Origin: Bacillus sp. NTK071
GTDB taxonomy: Bacteria; Bacillota; Bacilli; Bacillales; Guptibacillaceae
Assembly: GCF_017303315.1 (NCBI RefSeq)
Contig: NZ_JAFKOI010000011.1
Coordinates: 53,035-117,034, forward strand
Length of the DNA: 64,000 nt
Direction of reading: 5' to 3'
The translations under genes were made by a program, and so were the position numbers. This document shows positions 42,456 to 49,872 of this stretch, piece by piece. Each line of letters begins with the position of its first letter. The first letter of the stretch is position 1. The notes beneath the pieces are model-generated. The model ran no database searches. It was not told where the DNA came from and saw only the letters and a program-made list of their open reading frames with translations.

Positions 42456-42483
42456 AAAGCGCAGGCTATGACCTGCGCTTTTC
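42456..42483 (+). terminator. Terminator of the TPR gene
   Basis: AAAGCGCAGG-CTATGA-CCTGCGCTTT followed by TCTTA. Confidence 0.82.
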
Positions 42484-42554
42484 TTATGGAATATAAGTTC
42501 CCCCAACAATAAGAGGAATAAAACCTCACCCCAAAACGTAAGTCAATCAAGATA

Positions 42555-42620
42555 TTTAGGAGGGGGCAACTACTCCTAAAGGTTCGAGTGGTTCAACTAA
42601 CCAACATAAGGGGATGATAG
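42555..42620. repeat. Degenerate dispersed repeat upstream of the ThrE-like exporter (copy B)
   Basis: TTTAGGAG...CTCCTAAA hairpin followed by GGTTCGAGTGGTTCAACT. It aligns with CTCCTAGAGGTCCGATTGTT and TCAC at 5255-5290 after cstA, with about 30 of 38 positions alike by eye. No gene lies in 42484-42734. Confidence 0.4.
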
Positions 42621-42734
42621 CCCGCCCCTCTGATGGAAGTTTCACTCAATATTTCTATTTGATATTAGAGATCGCATTCATATAAACTAAGAAGCAGTAA
42701 GCATAAACAGGTAAGGTTTGTCAGGAGCGAATAG

Positions 42735-43496
42735 ATGGAAAATCAAACGAGTTATACTTATGACGTTATCCAAGTATGTCTGTTAGCTGGCAAAGTAATG
42801 TTGCAGAATGGAGGAGAAACGTATCGAGTGGAGGATACGATGACGAGGATTGCGGACGCTTGTGGAGCTACCAATTCGAATAGTTATGTAACTCCAACCG
42901 GCATTTTTTTCTCGCTAGAAGGGCCAGAACCTGCAAAGACACAGCTTATACGCATATCAGAACGGACAACAGATCTGGATAAAGTGACAAAAGTTAATAG
43001 TATTTCAAGAAAAATTAGTAGTGGTGATCTTTCAATTAAGGATGCTCATATTGAGCTTGATCGTCTAGATAAAATGACAGAACGATATACATTCTCGAAG
43101 CAGCTTATTGCTGCTGCGATAGCTAGCGGTTGTTTCCTCATCATGTTTCAAGGGTCATGGAATGATTTTATTCCAGCAGTGCTAGCTGGCGGTGGAGGCT
43201 TTTTCAGTGTGAATTTCTTTAATCGACTCGTACCGATTAAGTTCTTCTCTGAATTTCTTGCATCATTTGTCATTGGAATACTAGCAGTTTTCTTTGTTTC
43301 TACAGGTTTAGGTGAACAACTTGATAAAATTATTATCGGCTCTGTTATGCCGCTTGTACCAGGCTTATTGATTACAAATGCAGTTCGAGATCTAATGGCT
43401 GGTCATTTGATATCAGGCCTCTCGAAAGGAGCAGAGGCATTTTTAACTGCTTTTGCAATCGGAGCTGGTATTGCTATTGTTGTATCATTTTTGTAG
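42735..43496 (+). CDS. ThrE-type threonine/serine exporter, YjjP-like large subunit
   Basis: 253 residues. An N-terminal cytoplasmic ThrE domain (~1-115: LAGKVMLQNGGETYRVEDTM, NSYVTPTGIFFSLEG, HIELDRLDK) precedes five membrane helices (MPLVPGLLITNAVRDLMAGHLISG). The YjjP/YjjB pair exports L-threonine/L-serine or, in E. coli, succinate. CAGGAGCG precedes the ATG. The partner subunit starts 15 nt downstream. Confidence 0.88.
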   Translation: MENQTSYTYDVIQVCLLAGKVMLQNGGETYRVEDTMTRIADACGATNSNSYVTPTGIFFSLEGPEPAKTQLIRISERTTDLDKVTKVNSISRKISSGDLSIKDAHIELDRLDKMTERYTFSKQLIAAAIASGCFLIMFQGSWNDFIPAVLAGGGGFFSVNFFNRLVPIKFFSEFLASFVIGILAVFFVSTGLGEQLDKIIIGSVMPLVPGLLITNAVRDLMAGHLISGLSKGAEAFLTAFAIGAGIAIVVSFL

Positions 43497-43511
43497 AAAG
43501 GAAGATAAGAA

Positions 43512-43961
43512 ATGGCGATCATCGCTCAAGTTATTACAAGTTTCATTGCTAGTGCAGCATTTGGGTTAATGTTTAATGCACCCAAATCTTCTCTTATCAA
43601 GGGTGGATTTGTAGGGATGTGTGGATGGATGATTTACTATTGTATGGAAGCTTCAGGCATTGATCCGGTTGTATCAACCGTTACTGCGTCATTTTTTATA
43701 GCAGTCATTAGTCAAGTATTCGCTAAAATGTACCGTACCCCGGTCATTATATTTAGTGTAGCTGGCATTATTCCGCTAGTTCCTGGAGGGCTTGCATATG
43801 ATGCAATGAGAAATTTTGTGCAAAATGATTACAATAGTGCTATTAATCTTGCTGCAAGAGCATTTATGATATCCGGTTCTATTGCAGTTGGCTTAGTGTT
43901 CTCGGAAGTCATCAATCAAATTATTCGTCATTCCACTTTGACTAGAAGACAGAAGCAGTGA
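43512..43961 (+). CDS. ThrE-type exporter, YjjB-like small subunit
   Basis: 149 residues, four to five membrane helices with the ThrE_2 phrases GGFVGMCGWMIYYCME and IIPLVPGGLAYDAMRNFV. Together with the preceding protein it makes the split form of the exporter. It lies 15 nt downstream with GAAAGGAAG as ribosome site. Confidence 0.88.
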   Translation: MAIIAQVITSFIASAAFGLMFNAPKSSLIKGGFVGMCGWMIYYCMEASGIDPVVSTVTASFFIAVISQVFAKMYRTPVIIFSVAGIIPLVPGGLAYDAMRNFVQNDYNSAINLAARAFMISGSIAVGLVFSEVINQIIRHSTLTRRQKQ

Positions 43962-44071
43962 GAATGTAGGTCTAAGTCCTTTTGCAAATGTCCCTATTTC
44001 TATGATAACTTTTAAATGGATCACTGTGTCGAACGGTGTCATATAATGTTTGTGTCTGGGGAGGAACAACG

Positions 44072-44500
44072 ATGAAAACCTATCCCTATCTTGGGTTGTT
44101 AACGATTCGACTAATAGTAGGAATGCTTTTTTTCGCTCATGGTTTTTTCAAATTCTCAGAAGGCATTGCCAATACGGTTGCGTTTTTTGAAACGATCGGT
44201 TTGTCTGGATTTTTGGCATATGTGGTTGGATTGATTGAGTTAGTAGGTGGTATTCTCATGATTTTGGGTTTAGGGACACGAATTGTGAGCGTTTTTTTCT
44301 CTTCAATACTAATTGGAGCGCTTATCTTGGTGAAGCGTGCAACAGGTATGCTAGGAGGGTATGAACTTGATATTGCTCTATTAGCAATGTCTTTGTCCCT
44401 TTTCTTAAGTGGGGGTGGTCCATATAGTCTTCAGCACTACATGATTAAAAAAGGATGGACGTTGAAGCTCCACCAAAACACCGCAATGAAAGATAAATAA
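44072..44500 (+). CDS. DoxX-family membrane protein
   Basis: 142 residues, four membrane helices; DoxX phrases FFAHGFFKFSEGIANTV, FLAYVVGLIELVGGILMILGLGTRI. DoxX-like proteins are tied to thiol or respiratory redox balance (CatD, MhqP relatives in B. subtilis). ATG 44072 is chosen since GGGGAGG lies 8 nt upstream, although the frame is open 36 nt more. A TATAAT is present at 44042. It is 12 nt before a DsbA-like gene, suggesting an oxidative thiol pair. Confidence 0.83.
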   Translation: MKTYPYLGLLTIRLIVGMLFFAHGFFKFSEGIANTVAFFETIGLSGFLAYVVGLIELVGGILMILGLGTRIVSVFFSSILIGALILVKRATGMLGGYELDIALLAMSLSLFLSGGGPYSLQHYMIKKGWTLKLHQNTAMKDK

Positions 44501-44512
44501 GGAAGTGAATGA

Positions 44513-45169
44513 ATGGCTAAGAAGAAATTAAAGAGAAGTGTTAAATGGTTAATACTACTCATTGGGTTCATTATTCCTCTAATCATTCTCTTTCTACTCA
44601 ATCAATCTTCTGATATCAACGAGTCTATGATGGAGAATCAGCCGTACTTAGGTGACGTTATAGCACCTGTTGAGATTATTGAGTTTGGTGATTATAAGTG
44701 TCCTTCTTGTAAATCTTTTAATCAATCTTTCTTCCCTCTTATTCAGGAGAAGCTAATTGCTACAGGTAAAGTTAAATTCTACTTCATCAATTATCCTTTT
44801 ATTAACGTGGATTCAAAGCGTACCGCTGAATTTGCTGAAGTTGTGTACGAAGAGCTTGGTAATGATGTTTTCTGGCAGTTTCATCATGTACTTTATGAAC
44901 AACAGCCCAAGAACTCAGAACAGAAGAATGTTTTTACTATAGCTTTTTTGAAAGAAACACTTGGTGGTCTAGTGAGCGAAGAGGAGACCATACAAGTGAT
45001 GAAGGCTTATGAAAAAGGTCTGGGAGAAAAAGCAGTTAAATCAGACCTCGCTTATGCTGATAAGTTCGGCGTAACTTCAACACCTTCTATATATGTCGAT
45101 GGCAAACGTTTTGAAGGTAGCACGATATCAGATTTAGAAAAAATGGTTGAAGAATCTACAGATGAATGA
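44513..45169 (+). CDS. DsbA-family membrane-anchored thiol-disulfide oxidoreductase (BdbD-like)
   Basis: 218 residues. One N-terminal membrane anchor (residues ~11-30) then a thioredoxin/DsbA fold with the active site C63-P-S-C66 (FGDYKCPSCKSF) and cis-Pro loop GVTSTPSIYVDG. In Bacillus BdbD oxidises secreted proteins with its quinone reductase BdbC; no bdbC is next to it. It probably works outside the membrane, perhaps with the DoxX protein encoded 12 nt upstream. Confidence 0.88.
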   Translation: MAKKKLKRSVKWLILLIGFIIPLIILFLLNQSSDINESMMENQPYLGDVIAPVEIIEFGDYKCPSCKSFNQSFFPLIQEKLIATGKVKFYFINYPFINVDSKRTAEFAEVVYEELGNDVFWQFHHVLYEQQPKNSEQKNVFTIAFLKETLGGLVSEEETIQVMKAYEKGLGEKAVKSDLAYADKFGVTSTPSIYVDGKRFEGSTISDLEKMVEESTDE

Positions 45170-45173
45170 CGAA

Positions 45174-45198
45174 GGGCACCTATGTAGGTGTCTTTTTT
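45174..45198 (+). terminator. Terminator of the DoxX-DsbA pair
   Basis: GGGCACCT-ATGT-AGGTGTC followed by TTTTTT. Confidence 0.82.
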
Positions 45199-45203
45199 AC
45201 TGT

Positions 45204-45254
45204 TTAAATAAACGTTTGTTTAAGTCATCTCCTCTTAAACAAACGTTTATTTAA
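45204..45254. promoter_or_regulatory. Large perfect inverted repeat made of two operator-like palindromes
   Basis: Perfect 21-bp arms (45204-45224 and 45234-45254) with a 9-bp spacer. Each arm is itself almost a palindrome around AAACGTTT (TTAAATAAAC / GTTTGTTTAA). The two centres are ~31 bp apart, three helical turns. It lies upstream of the AI-2E-family gene. Confidence 0.6.
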
Positions 45255-45370
45255 CTGCTAATATTTCTCTATAAAACTTAATTCTACTATTTTTTCTTTG
45301 TTGGTTAAGAACAGGGGGAAGTGTGGTATATGTATGGAAGGATAATTAATCTTAGAAGAGGAGATAGGCC

Positions 45371-46450
45371 ATGTGGATTAGACACAATTTCTTTAAATAT
45401 ATAACTGCTATTATTTTGGTTCTTATTTGTTTTTTCTTTTTGACAGAGCTTAATCTATTGAAACCGGTCAGAATCATAATTGGGACTTTATTTTATCCAG
45501 TATTAATAGCTGGATTCTTGTATTATGCGATTAAGCCGCTTGTAAAGCTTGTGAAAAGACTCCCTTATGTAACAGATATTGTTGCAATTATACTTGTATT
45601 TGCTAGTATTGCTGGGATACTATATGGGGGTTTTACGTTTCTCGCAAATCCAATTCAGAAGCAAGTATCTGAGATCTCAAAACAGCTACCCGAGAAATTG
45701 AAAGCATCGGCTGACGAAGCTGAAAAAGCGATTGAAAAGAATGACATGGGCATGCTTTCAATGGAGAACATTAGACAAAAAGCAACCGGCTACCTTGGCG
45801 ATTTAACACAGAACCTAGGTGACCATATTACACAGGTCGTTGGTGCCATAACAAGTGCTACAACGGTTCTCGTCATCGTGCCTTTTGTTCTATTCTATTT
45901 CCTTAAAGATGATTACAAACTTAGACCGTTCTTATTAAACTTTATTCCTACGAACCATAAAGATGAGGGGAAGAAGATATTGCACAATATCAATCAAACC
46001 CTTTCTGCCTATATCATTGGTCAAATTATTGTTGCTATTGTGGATGGGAGCCTTATGTATATTGGTTATTTGATTATCGGGCTGCCTTATGCGTTGATCC
46101 TAGGGCTATTCGTAACCGTTACGGCAGTAGTGCCGTTCTTTGGACCAATTATTGGGGTCATTCCTGCTCTTGTTGTTGCTCTGACACAGGATCCAATTAT
46201 GGCATTCTATGTTCTTATTATTATGGTTGTCGTGCAACAGCTTGAAGGTAATCTTGTTGCACCTGTTGTATTAGGAAGTCGACTTAACATTCATCCATTA
46301 ACAATCATTTTGCTACTGATTGTAGCTGCAGCACTTTATGGATTCATCGGGATGTTGATTGCGATTCCATTGTATTCAGTAGTTAAGGTAACGATTAAAA
46401 ATATCTATAAATTTTATAAGCTTCGCCATTCTCATGTACAATACGAATAA
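45371..46450 (+). CDS. AI-2E-family (PerM/YdbI-like) membrane protein
   Basis: 359 residues, about eight membrane helices arranged as in PerM/TqsA: two N-terminal pairs, a soluble amphipathic stretch (~95-150), then TATTVLVIVPFVLFYFLKD-type and GIVPFFG-like helices (TAVVPFFGPIIGVIPALVVAL, LEGNLVAPVVLGSRLNIHPLTI). Members act as quorum-signal exporters, Na+/H+ exchangers or of unknown role; the family name does not fix the substrate. GAGGAGA precedes the ATG. Upstream lies a large inverted repeat, a candidate operator. Confidence 0.88.
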   Translation: MWIRHNFFKYITAIILVLICFFFLTELNLLKPVRIIIGTLFYPVLIAGFLYYAIKPLVKLVKRLPYVTDIVAIILVFASIAGILYGGFTFLANPIQKQVSEISKQLPEKLKASADEAEKAIEKNDMGMLSMENIRQKATGYLGDLTQNLGDHITQVVGAITSATTVLVIVPFVLFYFLKDDYKLRPFLLNFIPTNHKDEGKKILHNINQTLSAYIIGQIIVAIVDGSLMYIGYLIIGLPYALILGLFVTVTAVVPFFGPIIGVIPALVVALTQDPIMAFYVLIIMVVVQQLEGNLVAPVVLGSRLNIHPLTIILLLIVAAALYGFIGMLIAIPLYSVVKVTIKNIYKFYKLRHSHVQYE

Positions 46451-46484
46451 ACAATCCCCCTGGTTTCTAACCAGGGGGATTGTT
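46450..46484. terminator. Bidirectional terminator
   Basis: AACAATCCCCCTGG pairs with CCAGGGGGATTGTT (14 bp, 7-nt loop), followed by TATT, between convergent genes. Confidence 0.85.
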
Positions 46485-46492
46485 TATTGTAA

Positions 46493-47488
46493 TTAAAGGT
46501 AGATGCTAGCAAGGCGTTCATAGGATTTTCTCCGTTCTTCAAAACTGTGTACATTCGTAAGAACCAAGAATTCTTTGGTTTGATAGCGCATTGAAAGTTC
46601 GTCTAATTGTTGTTTGACTGTTCTTTGTGAGCCGATAACCATTCGTCTTCTGTTATTCCGTATACGTTCTAAATCTGTTTTGGTATAGGAGTGATTTTTG
46701 GCTTCTTCTACTGAAGGAACTCGACTGTCGAGACCTTTCTCAACCCTAAGAAGCCAAAGGTCCTGACTTAGCGCAAGCTCCTCAGCATGATCATCTGTTT
46801 CACCACATATTACAAATATCGCAATAATTGCTTGAGGGTTGGGATGATAATAAGTGGATTGAAACTTTTCATAGTAGGTGTTTAACGTATTCTTACCTCG
46901 AGTAGGCTTAATGAAATGCCCGAACACATACCCGATTCCAAGCTCACCAGCTTGCTCTGCACTATTTTCACCCATACCTAATAGCCAAAGTGCCGGAGGG
47001 GTTTCTGTAGAAGGCGCCGCTTTTATTCCATTATAGGCATGTCCACGTGGCAGGGAATCTGTTAGATAATGAGATAGCTCTCTTAATTGGCGTGGGAACT
47101 CGTTTAGACTTTTATTGATTCCATCTGTAAGGGCGAGTCTTGTTTTAGCTGTTCCACCTGGAGAACGACCTACGCCAAGATCGATCCGATTAGGATGAAG
47201 TGCTTCAAGCTGACGAAAATTTTCTGCAACTTTAAAAGGGCTATATTGCGGGAGCAGTACGCCTCCTGAACCTACCTTAATACGAGAGGTTGAAGCAGCT
47301 ATGTGTGCCATCATGATTTCTGGAGCAGTGCTTGCAAGACCCTTTGTGCTATGATGTTCAGCAAACCAATAGCGATGGTAGCCAAGCTGTTCAGCTAGAA
47401 GTGCCAATTCACGCGTTTGTTCTAGTGCCGTATATGAATTAGTTCCTTTTGGTATTGGTACTTGATCAAGAATGCTTAATGTTATCAA
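46493..47488 (-). CDS. LLM-class flavin-dependent oxidoreductase (luciferase-like)
   Basis: 331 residues, bacterial-luciferase-like TIM barrel of the YtmO/YceB type: LSILDQVPIPKG start, YHRYWFAEHHS, IKVGSGGVLLPQYSPFKVAENFRQLEALHPNRIDLGVGRSPG, ELGIGYVFGHFI. These enzymes use reduced FMN to oxidise small molecules; the substrate is unknown. The start is TTG at 47488 with AAAGGGAG about 11 nt upstream. Monocistronic, convergent with the AI-2E-family gene. Confidence 0.9.
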   Translation of the reverse strand: MITLSILDQVPIPKGTNSYTALEQTRELALLAEQLGYHRYWFAEHHSTKGLASTAPEIMMAHIAASTSRIKVGSGGVLLPQYSPFKVAENFRQLEALHPNRIDLGVGRSPGGTAKTRLALTDGINKSLNEFPRQLRELSHYLTDSLPRGHAYNGIKAAPSTETPPALWLLGMGENSAEQAGELGIGYVFGHFIKPTRGKNTLNTYYEKFQSTYYHPNPQAIIAIFVICGETDDHAEELALSQDLWLLRVEKGLDSRVPSVEEAKNHSYTKTDLERIRNNRRRMVIGSQRTVKQQLDELSMRYQTKEFLVLTNVHSFEERRKSYERLASIYL

Positions 47489-47604
47489 TACGATGGCAAC
47501 TCCCTTTTCTAATTTCTAATTGTTAGTATAAGCTTCTAGTGTCTATCCTAACGCGGGCCGAATAGACGCGGGTAGTATTTTGCTTCATTCCAATCTTGAA
47601 CAAT

Positions 47605-47622
47605 ATGTGAAATAGTGAGCAA
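47605..47622. promoter_or_regulatory. Weak Rex-like half site upstream of the nox promoter
   Basis: ATGTGAAATAGTGAGCAA shares TGTGAAATA with the Rex consensus, with a poor second half. It lies just upstream of the -35. Confidence 0.35.
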
Positions 47623-47627
47623 AGTTC

Positions 47628-47656
47628 TTGCGGAGTAATGGAGCATCGCATATACT
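47628..47656 (+). promoter_or_regulatory. SigA promoter of the NADH oxidase gene
   Basis: TTGCGG (47628) - 17 nt - TATACT (47651). Confidence 0.65.
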
Positions 47657-47669
47657 AAGAATATGGAAA

Positions 47670-47687
47670 TTGTGAAACACATCACAT
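47670..47687. promoter_or_regulatory. Rex operator 1
   Basis: TTGTGAAACACATCACAT, an imperfect dyad of the Rex type (TTGTGAAATATTTCACAA), a few bases downstream of the inferred transcription start. Confidence 0.65.
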
Positions 47688-47701
47688 TATCAATGATTAA
47701 T

Positions 47702-47719
47702 ATGTGAAATATTTCACAA
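47702..47719. promoter_or_regulatory. Rex operator 2
   Basis: ATGTGAAATATTTCACAA matches the Rex consensus TTGTGAAATATTTCACAA at 17 of 18 positions, 21 bp before the start codon. Rex releases such sites when NADH is high. Confidence 0.85.
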
Positions 47720-47740
47720 TTAAATTAGGAGGAATGAGTA

Positions 47741-49066
47741 ATGAAAGTAGCAGTTGTAGGTTGTACTCATGCTGGAACAGCAGCAGTATCTAATATAGCA
47801 AATCTTCACCCAGAAGCGGATATTACTGTTTACGAACGAAATGATAATGTTTCTTTTCTATCATGCGGCATTGCCCTTTACGTTGGAGGGGTCGTGAAAG
47901 ATCCCCAGGGTCTTTTCTATTCCTCTCCTGAGAAGTTAGAAGAGATGGGCATTACGATGAAGATGAGACATGAAGTGCTTGATATTGATACAGACAAACG
48001 TCGTATTCGAGTGAAAGATTTAGAGACAAATGAAGAACTTAATGACACTTACGATAAGCTTGTAATGGCTACTGGTTCATGGCCGATTGTCCCTCCAATT
48101 GAAGGTATTAAGCTTAACAATATACTTTTATCTAAGAACTATAATCAAGCAAATACAATTATTGAGCGAGCAAAAGGCGCAAAGCGAGTAACTGTTATAG
48201 GAGCAGGTTACATTGGGGTAGAATTAGTTGAAGCTTTTCAGAAATATGGTAAAGAAGTAACGTTAATAGATGGTGAGGATCGTATTTTAAGTAAATATCT
48301 AGATCCTGAATTTACAGAGATTATTGAAGAAGACTTTAGGAATCGAGGTATCAGGCTCGCACTGAATGAAACAGTAACACGTTTTGAAGGAGAGACAAAC
48401 GTATCAAAAGTTATCACTTCCAAAGGAGAATATGAATCAGATCTTGTTATTCTTTGTGTAGGTTTTCGTCCAAATACTGAACTTGTTAAAGGTCAGGTCG
48501 ATATGTTACCAAATGGGGCAATTATTGTGGACGATTATATGAGAACGAGCAAAAAAGATATTTATGCTGCAGGTGATAGTTGTGCGATCCGCTACAACCC
48601 AACTGGTGAGCATGCCTATATTCCGCTTGCTACAAATGCTGTACGTATGGGAACGCTTGTAGGACGTAATATTATTAAACCGACGACTAAATATATGGGT
48701 ACACAAGGGACATCAGGATTGCACCTATTTGATCTTAGTATGGCTTCTACAGGCTTAACTGAAAAAGCCGCATTTTCTTTGGGGATGAATGTGAAAAAAA
48801 TCACAATAGAGGAAAATAACAGGCCTGAATTTATGCCAGACTTTGAAGTGATTACGCTCAAGGTAGTTTATGAAGAAGAAAGTCGTAGAATTCTAGGTGC
48901 ACAGGTCATCTCTAAAGCAGATGTAACACAATCAATTAATACACTGTCAGTCTGTATCCAAAACAACATGACTGTAGATGAGTTAGGTTTCATTGATTTC
49001 TTCTTCCAACCTCACTTTAATAAGCCATGGAACTTTCTTAACCAGGCAGGTCTACAAGCCATTTAG
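47741..49066 (+). CDS. NADH oxidase / CoA-disulfide reductase-family flavoprotein
   Basis: 441 residues. An N-terminal FAD dinucleotide fold (VAVVGCTHAGTAAVSNI), the redox Cys42 in SFLSCGIALYVGG, an NAD fold (VTVIGAGYIGVELVEAF), the FAD end motif DIYAAGDSCAI and a C-terminal dimerisation domain ending in HFNKPWNFLNQ. The single active Cys and ALYVGG phrase fit water-forming NADH oxidases of the Nox group. Two Rex operators between promoter and start mean it is expressed when NADH rises, which fits a role in regenerating NAD+. LAGGAGG-type ribosome site (TTAGGAGG). Confidence 0.88.
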   Translation: MKVAVVGCTHAGTAAVSNIANLHPEADITVYERNDNVSFLSCGIALYVGGVVKDPQGLFYSSPEKLEEMGITMKMRHEVLDIDTDKRRIRVKDLETNEELNDTYDKLVMATGSWPIVPPIEGIKLNNILLSKNYNQANTIIERAKGAKRVTVIGAGYIGVELVEAFQKYGKEVTLIDGEDRILSKYLDPEFTEIIEEDFRNRGIRLALNETVTRFEGETNVSKVITSKGEYESDLVILCVGFRPNTELVKGQVDMLPNGAIIVDDYMRTSKKDIYAAGDSCAIRYNPTGEHAYIPLATNAVRMGTLVGRNIIKPTTKYMGTQGTSGLHLFDLSMASTGLTEKAAFSLGMNVKKITIEENNRPEFMPDFEVITLKVVYEEESRRILGAQVISKADVTQSINTLSVCIQNNMTVDELGFIDFFFQPHFNKPWNFLNQAGLQAI

Positions 49067-49074
49067 TAGAATCT

Positions 49075-49102
49075 AATCCGCTAGCATATGTGCTGGCGGA
49101 TT
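49075..49102 (+). terminator. Terminator of the NADH oxidase gene
   Basis: AATCCGCTAGCA-TATG-TGCTGGCGGATT (12 bp with one wobble), followed by TCTTAT. Confidence 0.75.
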
Positions 49103-49219
49103 TCTTATAGTGAGCAGTACTTGCATACGTCAATTGTGACAGACATAATGAAGGGGACAATGTATGTAGGAGAGATGGCTTGTGGTAAGAGATAAAAATA
49201 CCTTGGGGGAATCATTATA

Positions 49220-49831
49220 ATGACACGAGTGTACCTTATAAGACACGGTGAGAGTGAGTGGAACGCTGCAGGAGATCTTTACTGTGGAAGGACCGATATA
49301 GGTCTATCGTCAATTGGCCGTAAGCAGGCAGAAGATGCTGGAATGTTTCTAAAAAGTGTTCGATTCGATTTCGCATATGCTTCGCCATTAATTCGAGCGC
49401 GTGATACAGCTCAGATTATTCTAGGAGATACTGGGCTCCCTATTCAAACTGATGAAAGAATCTATGAAGGTGACTTTGGAGAGTGGGAAGGAAGATCAAA
49501 GAAGGAGTTTATTGCGCAGGATCCTGAATCATGGGAGAACTGGATGGCAAACCCGTGGGAGGCGAGAGCAGGTAGAACAGGTGAAACGGCACGTGAAATG
49601 TATGAGCGAGCGTCCTCCTTTTTTAAAGAAATAGGAGAAAAACATCCTGACGATACAGTTTTAGTTGTCGCACATAACAATACGATTCGATTCTTTCTTG
49701 CAGGTATACTTGGAATGCCTTTTTCAAACTACCGCAAGATTTTTCAGGATAATACGGGTATTAATATCCTTGACGTTACTGACGAATCGATCTTGATTAG
49801 GAGTTTGAATATCAACACACACCTCCGTTAA
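49220..49831 (+). CDS. Histidine phosphatase (phosphoglycerate-mutase-like)
   Basis: 203 residues. The catalytic RHG motif is YLIRHGESEWN (His9), the second Arg/Glu region is YEGDFGEWEGRSKKEF, and the late catalytic His lies in LVVAHNNTIRFFL. In this family the length suits PhoE/GpmB-type broad phosphatases or alpha-ribazole phosphatase rather than true cofactor-dependent mutase (~230-250 residues). GGGGGA lies 8 nt before the ATG. Single gene with its own terminator. Confidence 0.88.
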   Translation: MTRVYLIRHGESEWNAAGDLYCGRTDIGLSSIGRKQAEDAGMFLKSVRFDFAYASPLIRARDTAQIILGDTGLPIQTDERIYEGDFGEWEGRSKKEFIAQDPESWENWMANPWEARAGRTGETAREMYERASSFFKEIGEKHPDDTVLVVAHNNTIRFFLAGILGMPFSNYRKIFQDNTGINILDVTDESILIRSLNINTHLR

Positions 49832-49840
49832 ATAAAATGA

Positions 49841-49872
49841 AAAACGATGCACCCGCGGGTGCATCGTTTTTT
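49841..49872. terminator. Bidirectional terminator
   Basis: AAAACGATGCACCC-GC-GGGTGCATCGTTTT then TT; a GC-rich 14-bp stem between convergent genes. Confidence 0.88.

Noticed and set aside
42484..42734. Possible T-box or amino-acid riboswitch before the ThrE-like genes
   Set aside because: No T-box AGGGTGGNACCGCG motif, no terminator/antiterminator pair; only the degenerate repeat and small hairpins.
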